DNA of 28,206 nt, taken from contig JAJOHG010000337.1 of NCBI GenBank assembly GCA_021029095.1, forward strand, positions 1 through 28,206. The letters run 5' to 3'. Positions within the stretch are counted from its first letter, which is position 1; each line of letters starts with the position of its first letter. Source of the stretch: Phellopilus nigrolimitatus (lineage: Eukaryota > Basidiomycota > Agaricomycetes > Hymenochaetales > Hymenochaetaceae). The notes beneath the pieces were generated by a model, which saw only the letters and a program-made list of their open reading frames with translations, was not told the DNA's origin and searched no databases. Positions 9,600 to 18,094 of the stretch are shown one piece after another. Both the position numbers and the translations under genes were made by a program.

Positions 9600-10844
9600 T
9601 TACTTACAAGTACTTGCTCGTACTTTTTCCGCGATCTCCTCCATGTCCATATGTATTCTCTCTAGATTCGCCGCCATCCTCTTCAGTCCAGCACTCGTCT
9701 CCTTCCTTCCGCCGCGCTGTGCGTGCGCAGTGACGGAGGCCCGCGGCGGCTTCGCGCGGGCCATACCCTCTTTTGCTGCGGCTTTCCGGTCGCGCGTCTT
9801 CGCCCGCTTCACGGACAGCGGAGATACCATCTTTCCGTCGACCGTACACTTCAGGTGCGATGATTTGCACGTCTTGCACGTCTTGTCCGTTGCGCGTTCG
9901 CACACAAGTTCGCTGCGTGTGCACTTGTCGCATGGCGCCTCGGCCTGATCCCGAGCCTGAGCCTCATCATCTTCCTCGTGCATCGTCTTCGCCCGGTGCT
10001 CGACGGCAAGCGTTTGTTGTACCTGCCCCAAAATGTAAAATATAAAATTCCCTGCGCGCATTAATTGCGCTGACCGTTGGGACCACCACGTCCACCTTCA
10101 AGCCCGGCGTCGGTCCGTGCACCTGCACGCTTTCGTTCACCGCTCGCTCCTTCCCCTTCCCCTTCTTGCCACCCGTCTCTAGGGGTGTAGACAGTTCCCG
10201 TGCCTTCGCCTTGCTTGGTGTAGGCCTTTTAGCGGGGCCTGCGACCTCTTCGAATGCGGGACGCTTTCGAGTTCCCGCTGCGGATGTGCGTACCTGCACG
10301 CTCATCAGTCTTCCTCAAGCTCAGATTGCGCTCCTCTTACTTTTTCCGCGCCCTTTGTCACCACAAAGTTATGAGTGTCTTCCTTTGTTGCAGCGGGTTC
10401 GCGCAGCACTGACTGGCTGTTGTTGGGTGTTCTGATTTGCGATCCTCCTTGGCCGGCAATGCTCGATTGGACGACCTCACGCACCGCCTTTCGCAGGGAC
10501 TGGAAACGTGCCATAGTAGGAAGACGCTCTACGGGCGCGAGCGCCGCCTGCGCCGCCTGTGCGGCGTCCTGCGAAGAGATTTCCATCAGCTTCGCGTGTA
10601 TTTAACGATGAGCACGCACCCAGCATCCTACAAGCACCTCGTGCCATTCTGCGCGGTCGTCCGCGTCGTCCGCGCCCTCATACCCGTCCAGCGCTGCTTG
10701 CACGGCGTGCAGTTGCGCATCGACGGATGGAGCGGGCCCGGGCGCGTTCGCAGGTGCTGCGTCCCTCGTCCCTGCGCGCACGAGGTCAGAGAGCTCTGCG
10801 ACTGCCTGGATGTTGCGCATGACTGCGTCTTCGAGGTCTTGCAT
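9600..10844 (-). CDS. Chimeric protein: CCT8-exon-derived N-terminus and Zn(II)2Cys6-like cysteine cluster
   Basis: Exons 10844-10620, 10568-10341, 10293-10075 and 10022-9600 join in phase 0 throughout (introns of 51, 47 and 52 nt), giving 364 residues. The first 23 codons match codons in CCT8 exon 2 (MQDLEDAVMRNIQAVAELSD here, IQGLEDAVLRNIQAVAELSD in CCT8). An Ala/Pro-rich linker and a charged low-complexity region follow. Residues from about 257 carry CDKCTRSELVC, a 7-residue gap, then CKTCKSSHLKC: spacing CX2CX6C-X7-CX2CX6C, which fits the fungal Zn(II)2Cys6 binuclear cluster. A basic region and a short coiled-coil-like helix (AANLERIHMDMEEIAEKV) end the protein. A nuclear DNA-binding role is plausible but inferred. 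The true start may lie further upstream (an open frame begins at 11146), but no in-phase junction to it was found. Confidence 0.6.
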
Positions 10845-10972
10845 AGTATGTATGCTGATATGCCAAGCGAGGGACCGACTTTGCTGAAGCAAGTTGTGGG
10901 GTTTTTATTTGAGTGTAAGCCGAGGTGTTCCAGCGCGTCGCGTACGATGGTCTTTGGAGCTTTGAGCGACGC
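10776..10972 (-). repeat. Duplicated 5' end of CCT8 (exon 1 start, intron 1 region, exon 2)
   Basis: Bases 10972-10950 match the CCT8 start at 9373-9351 at 19 of 23 positions (GTCGCTCAAAG then CCAAA), and 10844-10776 match CCT8 exon 2 codons at 9260-9192 at 57 of 69. The spacing between the two blocks is similar (128 bp here, 113 bp in CCT8), so one segment was copied with its intron. The copied ATG and the intron-1 acceptor are altered. Similarity ends abruptly after the LVR codons. Confidence 0.8.
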
Positions 10973-12050
10973 CGAGGATTGTCCGAATCGACGACGACTG
11001 ACTCCGTTCTCTACGTCTGGTGTCGAGTCTAGTTTTGTAATCGTGGGAATAACTGTATCTGCTAGGCGCTCGCGTGTATTGTGCGAGCATATTACGTAGC
11101 GGATGTTCCTAGTATCGCTGGGCCTCCGTCCACCACGACGGTACATACGAGGAAACTGGCAAGCGAAGACGATTCACAGCTGTCAAAACAATTCGAGTCG
11201 GACGAGAATGGCAAGGAGGAAATGGAATCGCGGTTGACCTTTTAACGCTCGAGCCTCCAGGCAGTCAGCGGAACGTGTGAGTGCGAAAAGGGCGTATGAA
11301 GTTTTCCTGTTTGCGTCATGTATTGAGCCTCCCAGCTTTTTTTCTCTTTGAAATATCACACCTAGAGACTCAGTCAACGTGGACATACACTGACAGTGCG
11401 AGGATCAGAGGACAGAAATGATCAACTCGCCTTAGATTCCTACCACACCTTCTCTCATTACTCAAAATACGGGTTCGACATGGCCACGGCTTTCCTCTTC
11501 AAGGTGCTGCCCAGCTGAATATCATGCCACGGACTCAAGCCTGCCCGCGGATAAATGTCCTCGACACGGCTTGGCTAAGCACTCCCAGACTGTGGACGAC
11601 GAGCAACAGGATATTATATATCACAAACAGTTGTGCGGACAAACGTTGAGAGAAAACAGAATACAATAAACTAAACCATCGCGCTACGCAGGGAAGGCAT
11701 AAAGAAAGAAAAAAGACAGGCGGGAACATCTGGAGATGACGCGGCGACGCCCCGAAGGTATGTACAAAGCTCAATGCAAAGGTATTTTTCCTTTGAGAAA
11801 GCAGTATGAGAAAAGAGAAACTGACAATCAGAAATCTCAAAGCACATCAACCATGAGACGAGCCGCCCTCATCAGTCCTGCGTAAATACTACCCCGTCAA
11901 CCAGCGTCGTTTCATGCCTACGGAGCGGCCTGGCCGCAGGCGGAGCGGCGTTGACGGCGTTGAACGGCGCGAGCTGCTCCGCCGTCATGTTGGAGGTCTT
12001 CATGACAGCGTTCGCCTTCACAGGTGCCGGTGCCGTGTCAGAAAGACGGA
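10973..12050. other. Gap with weak minus-strand reading frames
   Basis: A minus-strand frame from 11146 (starting MYRRGGRRPSDTRNIRYVIC) runs into the CCT8-like block and has an even composition, so it may be a remnant 5' exon of the chimeric gene or of a lost gene; another small frame lies at 11386-11183. Neither has a recognised family or a confirmed splice partner. From about 11400 to 11870 I see no coding signal. Bases 12035-11872 (minus) carry a protein-like frame that could be an extra 3' exon of the gene to the right; see the findings. Confidence 0.4.
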
Positions 12051-13772
12051 TTATTTAGGTGCGGGTGCGGTCTTACGCCGTTTCGTCGGAACAGGCGGCT
12101 CCGCATCGTCGCTGCCGTTGTCGTCTGCGTCGTCATCATCACGGCGCCTTTTCTGGCCTGCCGTTGACTTCCTCTTTGGCTTGCCCGCCTCCTCAGACGC
12201 GGGAGCGGCAGTCTGCTGCGCCGTGCGGCGGGTACGAGGCTTCGGTTTGGGCACCTCAAGACCATACGCCCTCTTACTCCGGAGTGTCCTCGTCTTGGAT
12301 GGATCAGCCGGCTCCGCAGGCGGCACTGGCGCTGGAGGAGGCGCGACTGACGCTTGCTCAGCCTTTTGGCGCGTTTTGCGCACTGGCTTCGCGGGAGGTG
12401 CTAGTGCTGGCGCTGGAGGCGCGACTGGAGCTTTCTGGCGTGCTTTGCGCACGGACTTCGCTGGGGGCGCTGGCGCCGAAGGAAGAACGGCTGGGGCTTT
12501 GGCCCTCTGGCGCGTCTTGCGTGGTGTCTGCAAGAGAGCGACGCTTTCTTCTCTTTTGATGGTGGCGAGCACGCGGCGACGTTTGGCGCGAGCCGCAACT
12601 GAAATGGGCTCTGGGGAAGGAGCAGACGCGCGAGCCTTTCCCTTCGCCTTGCGAGCTGTAGTCTTGTCCTGTTTTACCGGGACCGGCTTTGCCCTGGCAG
12701 CCCTAGCAGGCTGGACCCGGGTACGAACGTGTGCACCAGCGGGGTTGGTGCGTGCGGCGGCTGTGGCTGAACCGATGGTTTGTTCGTTGGACTGTGTAGT
12801 CTTTGTTCCGGCCCGCGTTGGCGGGTCAGCGTCTTCCGTCGTGGTGTCGACGGGCTCTGCTGCTTGGGGGGTCACGCGAGTGGTCGGACCTGCCTTCGCT
12901 CTTTTGGCATTAGTCCCCTTCATAAGGTGGACTTCCTCATCTACGTTGGAAGCTGAATCTGAGGATCGCAGACGTCGCTCGTCAGCGAGCAGTTGGCGAA
13001 AAAAAAAAGTTTGCTTACCTCTCACACGGCCTTCGCTTACAGAGTCTCCAAGGATTGTGCCTTTGATCGGCTGAGCGTCACTGTCAGCTGGAAATTGCAC
13101 CGATACGGCGGTGTGTTCTATAGTTTTTGAGTCGGAGGGGGCACCGTTGCCCTCCGAGGTGTTGCTCTGCGCACCAGCGCGGTCGGCGACGGCGCCTCCC
13201 GTCTCTTCTACGTAGACGCCGCTGCTCGATGCTGTAGCGGTGGCGGCGGCGGCTCCTTCGATATCAGAGAGTATGGTGGTCCTTTGAGCCTCCATGGCAT
13301 TGCGGTACCGTTCGCTGGATACAGGCATCTCATCCAACTCGTCAACCCTATAGTCCCTGAAGCTACTTTCATCCCAGTAACGCCCGGAGTTCCGCTCATC
13401 GATTTCATCGTCGACGTTGGTGTCCTTGAAGACAGAAACCTTGGTGGGCGTGCGGGTCTGAGCGCGTTGGGGGGATGCTTTGATGGTAATCGTTGAGGCA
13501 TCGGACGCGTCGTCTTCGGCAACTCTCGCGGCGCTGATGGTAGTGGAAGGGCCAGCGACGAGGTACTCATTATGAGTGGTAAGGGCGCTAGGAGGTGCAG
13601 CCCCGAAGATATTGTGCGCGTCCGTGCGTCCGGTGTTCCCGAACCTCGAGTTGATGACGGGCTGCTCGTTACTAGGCCCTGCGGCATGGGTGTTCCAGCC
13701 GGGGATGACTTCGCTTGTGGTTTGAGTGCGACGCAACCTCTTGGCGAAAATGCCCCCTGGAAAGCCACTCAT
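12051..13772 (-). CDS. Basic, Pro/Ala/Lys-rich, probably nuclear protein
   Basis: No family is recognised. The frame from ATG 13772 to TAA 12051 is open for 573 codons, but a clean GTAAGC donor at 13018 and a CTCAG acceptor at 12959 define a 60-nt intron containing a long T tract. Splicing keeps the frame and gives 553 residues. The N-terminal third is acidic/Ser-rich with DERNSGRYWDESSFRDYRVD. The C-terminal half has imperfect repeats of VRKxRQKAPxAPPAPxxPPAKP (about 12470-12300) and many basic clusters, ending in RKSTAGQKRRRDDDD and TKRRKTAPAPK, which look like bipartite nuclear localisation signals. The Lys/Arg-Pro-Ala composition suggests chromatin or nucleic-acid binding, by composition only. 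The antisense open frame at 11914-13074 is a by-product of the same biased codons. Confidence 0.72.
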   Translation of the reverse strand: MSGFPGGIFAKRLRRTQTTSEVIPGWNTHAAGPSNEQPVINSRFGNTGRTDAHNIFGAAPPSALTTHNEYLVAGPSTTISAARVAEDDASDASTITIKASPQRAQTRTPTKVSVFKDTNVDDEIDERNSGRYWDESSFRDYRVDELDEMPVSSERYRNAMEAQRTTILSDIEGAAAATATASSSGVYVEETGGAVADRAGAQSNTSEGNGAPSDSKTIEHTAVSVQFPADSDAQPIKGTILGDSVSEGRVRGKQTFFFRQLLADERRLRSSDSASNVDEEVHLMKGTNAKRAKAGPTTRVTPQAAEPVDTTTEDADPPTRAGTKTTQSNEQTIGSATAAARTNPAGAHVRTRVQPARAARAKPVPVKQDKTTARKAKGKARASAPSPEPISVAARAKRRRVLATIKREESVALLQTPRKTRQRAKAPAVLPSAPAPPAKSVRKARQKAPVAPPAPALAPPAKPVRKTRQKAEQASVAPPPAPVPPAEPADPSKTRTLRSKRAYGLEVPKPKPRTRRTAQQTAAPASEEAGKPKRKSTAGQKRRRDDDDADDNGSDDAEPPVPTKRRKTAPAPK

Positions 13773-14467
13773 ATCTTTCGAATGTGCTGTGCTGATTGAT
13801 GGGATAGGTTATAAAGGTGGACCTGAGCCTAAGCTGAGATGGTCGAGAGTAAGTAGTGGGGATGGTTCGGAGGTGGTTGTGGTAGTTGGTCAAGAAGTTG
13901 AACTGTTTTCAGCCACCCAGCCTGCAGTTTATATACACGGTTCTGAGCCACTGTGGCTGCGTCACGTGCCGCGTTCAATCTTCTCGGAAGAACACATTGC
14001 ATTTCCATTGGCCTGCCGTGTCTGGTTATGGAGTCTAATTCTTGTATTCGTGAGAACACATCTGTTGGGGACTATGGAACTCTTTTGACTTCAATCTCCC
14101 CTTCAAACCTCTTTTGCCGACCGGGCATTTCAGCCATTGAGAGCACACAAAATGTTCATCCAGACACTTTGGACTCCTGACTGGATGGTCTTGCTTGATA
14201 TTTACGGCACTCGGACCGGAGGCGCTTTCGGCGCTTAGACTGTGATAGGCGCTCTTACTTTGCCGTATCCGAACCTCCCGTATTCTGTTGTACATATACA
14301 TGTGGCTTTAATGGATTCGCATCGCCTTCATAATTATGAAAACAATGTAAGGGCGGTGTATTAGGTTTCCAAGTATCACCTGGCTCTGCTCTGTATGCCT
14401 GTGGTTACTGTCCCCTGGTTGCGTATTACCTCCCCCCTTCCCTTCTCGTAGTCATCGTCCAGAAAGA
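13773..14467. promoter_or_regulatory. Divergent intergenic region
   Basis: This 695-bp stretch separates two genes transcribed away from each other, so it should hold both promoters. It contains a CACGTG E-box (about 13963-13968) and a pyrimidine-rich CCCCCCTTCCCTTC tract just before the plus-strand start (about 14431-14446). Small open frames on both strands show no protein-like composition. Regulatory role is inferred from position. Confidence 0.4.
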
Positions 14468-15536
14468 ATGCGTCGATTGCGAGCCGTCCTCAGCAAACTC
14501 AAGATCAAGAAACGCAGTCTTTCTTCGACGTCGAAGACGCTTGTTGCGGTCACGAACACGAGCACTCCGCCTGTAGCAGTGAATGAAAGGAGTGAGGAGA
14601 AAAAGTCAAAGGCGAAGACGATCGTGCACGAAACCGCCGAGTTCCTCTACGTCGGCATCGGCGCGTTGGCGGACAGCGCAGACGCATTTCCGCCGCTAAA
14701 GAGCGCGGTGGGAGGGTTAAAGCATATTGCCGACCTTCTGTTGGTGAGCGCTACCTGATTAAATTGGATACCTGCACTCGGCTGAGGCGACCTCCGCAGA
14801 AATTGGAGGCCGATAAAAAAGACACTCTACAGCTGTTGGAGAGGATTGATGAAATGTGTGAACTGCTAGAAAAGGCGATACCCGACGTGACGAACATGTC
14901 TGCATCATCTCAAACTGCTGTCATTGAATTTGAATTAGACTCGTAAGGCGATTTTCTTTCCTACTAAATTATATTGCTAACACTTTGTTCGCTTGTCTCA
15001 GTGAGCTCTCTGGAATCACACTCGACACGGAACGCGGGGCCAAGAAGACATTTTTCAGGCGGTTGAATCATCTGCGAAGACATGAAGCTGAGCTAAGCGG
15101 ACTACGCGAAAGGCTTGAGGACGCGAGAAATAACTTCGAGGTACGCTCATCACTTATGGTCTCTTTGCGAATGGTATAGTCTAACTTTGATGGTACTTGA
15201 GTGTCCAGCTCAATATGACACATGGTATTGGGGATATACAACGTGCTGTAGCCCGCATTCAAGAGCGATTTCCTCCGGAGCCGGTAAGCTTCTCGCCCTT
15301 TGTTTGATACGCATAATTGAGCCCCAATTTTTTAGATTAACTGCGGTTCACGCCGAGGCAGTGAAAAAGATGCGGCAACTTTTTTTTTTCTTTATATCAC
15401 GTTCGGGCGTCTTTCCCACAGGGCGTCTTTCCCACAGCCGATTAATCTTCTCTACGTCCGCTCTTCAATCATAGCCTCACCGCCGCCTTTCCCTCGCCTG
15501 TATGCGCGATGCAGCGGCATGCGTGCATTTCGCTAG
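14468..15536 (+). CDS. Truncated STAND/NLR-type N-terminal helical domain, no NACHT module
   Basis: Exons 14468-14743, 14800-14942, 15002-15140, 15209-15283 and 15336-15536 join in phase (introns of 56, 59, 68 and 52 nt) to 277 residues. After a basic Ser/Thr-rich start, the protein has the helical pattern seen at the N-terminus of many basidiomycete NACHT/NLR proteins: GALADSADAFPPLKSAVGGL, a helix around DTLQLLERIDEMCELLEKAI, then KKTFFRRLNHLRR and a helix ending in LEDARNNFELNMTHGIGDIQ. In that family this domain precedes a NACHT ATPase and repeats and acts in self/non-self or death signalling. Here no P-loop follows; the frame ends shortly after a T10 tract and a 16-bp tandem duplication (15405-15436) that shifts the frame. 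It is either a truncated pseudogene or a stand-alone N-domain. The last exon is the least certain. Confidence 0.6.
15405..15436 (+). repeat. Perfect 16-bp tandem duplication
   Basis: GGGCGTCTTTCCCACA occurs twice in direct succession inside the last exon of the NLR-like gene. Sixteen is not a multiple of three, so the duplication changes the reading frame of whatever lies beyond it. Confidence 0.95.
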
Positions 15537-15665
15537 ACCACCGACTGTGATATGTACATGTACATGTACATTATGTAATGTAAACGTGTAAATACTTACA
15601 TGTATAGTGGAGCGTAAACTTCCTGTTGGTTGATACATCCCATCGTACCCTTGTCCTACCAAAAC

Positions 15666-15939
15666 ATGTCTAAAGAGCGCACCCAAGAACCTCCCTGCCA
15701 GGCCGAAGGTGAGCCGTTAATGCTATAATCACCCGCTCGACGTCTCACTCGCTGGACTTATAGCGTGCGACCTTCAAGTGTGTCTGAACAAAAACACGTA
15801 CTCCCCGGAGAAGTGCGACGCGCACGTCCGGCGGCTGTACGAGTGCTGTCGGGCGATGTACGACGCGACGGATGGGAAGGGCGAGTCGACGGCGTGCCCG
15901 AACCGACGCGTCGTGAAGCGGTGGCTGGAGAACCATTGA
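15666..15939 (+). CDS. CMC4: Cx9C motif-containing protein 4, mitochondrial
   Basis: Two exons, 15666-15708 and 15764-15939, with a 55-nt intron, give 72 residues. The cysteine pattern is diagnostic: C11-X9-C21, X10, C32-X9-C42, with CC at 42-43 and a later Cys in ESTACPNRR. Identifying stretches are EACDLQVCLNKNTYSPEKC and HVRRLYECC. Family members are small twin-CX9C proteins imported into the mitochondrial intermembrane space by the Mia40/Erv1 disulfide relay, where they fold as a helical hairpin; the yeast protein is linked to respiratory function. The gene sits 130 bp downstream of the NLR-like gene on the same strand and about 300 bp upstream of the dehydrogenase. Both exons are too short to stand out as open frames, but length and cysteine spacing match the family exactly. 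Confidence 0.92.
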
Positions 15940-16246
15940 CGGGCAATCTATCGGTTTTTGTCGAGCAGTGTGCACGGACAGATACTGCACAACCATGATT
16001 TCTGTGCGTGAACCTGGCTCGTTGGGCTCTCGCGTGGCGTACTTATAACGAACACGTACATACAGCTTGCTGGGTTGTGTCTGTCGGACTCGGCTGTTTG
16101 AGCCTCTCTGTCTTCACGAAGCGAGCTCAGTGTCTATATGCGTGTCGGCGCGCCTGTCTAATAATATCGATATCATGATCTGGTCGTGACTTGGGCTCTT
16201 GTTTCCTCCCTCTACGACACACCGACATAGTGAAAGTTCTGCAACG
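15940..16246. promoter_or_regulatory. CMC4 3' end and dehydrogenase promoter region
   Basis: This gap between two plus-strand genes shows no coding signal. It should contain the CMC4 poly(A) site and the promoter of the dehydrogenase. No specific element was identified. Confidence 0.35.
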
Positions 16247-17660
16247 ATGAAGATCGCGTTCTTCAGCACAAAGGAGGTGCGCTCGCGTCCCCGCTGTTCC
16301 CTCCTCATCGCTCATCGAACATTGACCACCAACCCTCCAGTATGACGTCACCACCTTCACGCCCGAGAAGGTCCTGCCGCACACGATCACCTTCGTCCCG
16401 CACCGTCTCGACGCAGGCACGGCCGTCCTGGCCGCAGGCCACACTGTGTGCTGCATCTTCGTGAATGATTCGGGCGACGCCCCGACGCTGCAGGCGCTCC
16501 ACGACGCCGGCGTGCGGACAATCGCACTGCGAGTGCGTCTGTCGAGCATAGTTCTCGAGATTGTGAATGAACTCTGATGCGCCCGTTTGAACAGTGTGCG
16601 GGCTTCAATAATGTTCGTGCCAACTGCATAACTTATCTCTTTGTCGAACATTGTATATTGAAACGATACATGTTGAGTTAGGTCGATTTGGAGAAAGCGG
16701 CGGAGCTAGGGATCGCAGTCGTCCGTGTGCCTGCGTACTCTCCGGAAGCAAGTGCGTCTTGTTCTTGGACTGGCGCGTCTTTTAGTCAGACTAACTTATA
16801 AAACCCAGTTGCTGAGGTTCGTGTAGACGGACATGCTCCGGCGTGATCTGACGAGATGTTTATTGCGTGCTAGTTCACGGTCGGGATGATCTTGACCGTC
16901 GTCAGGAAGTAGTGCGTCGCGTCTCCCGTTACATGTACTGATCACCTGAACAAGATCCACGCAGCCACAAAGCATACAACCGCGTGCGCGAGGGCAACTT
17001 CCTCCTCTCCGGGCTCGTCGGGTTCAACCTCTCAGGCAAGACCGTCGGGATCATCGGGACAGGCAAGATCGGCATGCTCACCGGGAAGATCATCGCGCGC
17101 GGGTTCGGGTGCACCGTGCTCGCGCACGACCCGTTCCCAGACCACGCGGGCGCGTCCGCCGCGGGCATCGCGTACGCGCCGCTCGCGGAGCTGCTCGCGC
17201 GCGCGGACGTCATCTCGCTGCACTGCCCGCTCGGGCCGGGCACGCGCTACCTGCTCGGCGCGGACACGCTCGCGCGCACGAAGCGCGGCGTCGTGCTCGT
17301 CAACACGAGCCGCGGCGCGCTCGTCGACACCGCCGCGCTCGTGCGCCTCCTCAAGAGCGGCCACGTCGGCGCGGTCGCGCTCGACGTGTACGAGCGCGAG
17401 GAGGAGTACTTCTTCCGCGACGGGAGCGGCTCGATCATGCACGACGACGTGCTCAGCCGCCTGCTCAGCTTCCATAATGTCTTTGTGACTGGGCACCAGG
17501 CGTATCTGACCGAGGAGGTGCGTTGTCTGCGTATACTACTGAAACACACTTAGTGTTGACATTATTCGATAAGGCCCTTACCGCCATCGCTGACATGACG
17601 ATTCAAAACCTCAGTGACCTAGAGGAGGGCAAGGAGTGTCAGAATATCGTGAAAGCTTGA
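16247..17660 (+). CDS. D-isomer-specific 2-hydroxyacid dehydrogenase (D-lactate dehydrogenase type)
   Basis: NADH-dependent reduction of a 2-oxoacid (probably pyruvate to D-lactate). Eight exons join in phase: 16247-16276, 16341-16532, 16595-16612, 16682-16751, 16809-16816 (only 8 nt), 16874-16908, 16965-17517 and 17574-17660, giving 330 residues, the normal length. The N-terminal half of the catalytic domain reads MKIAFFSTKEYDV, IFVNDSGD, CAGFNNVDL and VRVPAYSPEAIAEF. The Rossmann domain has GTGKIG at 149-154 and DPFPDHA for nucleotide binding. Catalytic residues are visible: Arg in VNTSRGALVD (about 234), Glu in LDVYE (about 261) and His in TGHQAYLTEEA (about 295). The motifs VREGNF and FFRDGSGSIMHDDVLSRLLSF match the D-LDH branch rather than formate or glycerate dehydrogenases. 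Exon 7 is much more GC-rich than its surroundings. Cytosolic, with no leader. Confidence 0.92.
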
Positions 17661-18094
17661 CGCCGGACTATCCCCTTAGATAAAACGACCAATGCTGTAA
17701 GATGTACCGAGTACTTGTTCGAGAATGAAAACTAGAATTACCTATAGATAGTATTGAATTTCACTATTGACTTCGGCATATAATACATCTCAATAGCCCT
17801 GCTTCCGAAGACTTGTCTGTCCACACTACTCATTATAGTGACTGCGAAGTCCCGGCCTGACTTGGTTGTAGCCTTAGTTATCCACACTAGCTTTCCTTAT
17901 TGGGCAGCTGGCGCTCTAAATTTGGCGCCTGACTCGAACTTGTTTCCGACGAGGTACTTCAAAACCCCTACAATGCTTCCTCTGTTTTGCTCAGTCAACC
18001 CGCAGATCCAAAGGGACACCAAGATCCAAGGAGACGAGTCTCTCGGCTTTTTCTCGGCGTTTGAAGGACGTAGATCTATGTTTCAAGCTCACCG
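17661..18094. other. Intergenic, no gene seen
   Basis: Between two plus-strand genes. It should hold the dehydrogenase 3' UTR and the ABC ATPase promoter. An open frame at 17838-18119 overlaps the ABC start in another frame and has no protein-like pattern. Confidence 0.45.

Noticed and set aside
11914..13074. 386-codon plus-strand frame
   Set aside because: Lies antisense to the basic protein gene, whose strand carries the splice signals and lysine/arginine clusters; the Ala/Gly/Arg translation has no family signal.
17032..17549. Overlapping frames on both strands within the dehydrogenase
   Set aside because: Composition effect of the very GC-rich exon 7; the enzyme frame carries all catalytic motifs.
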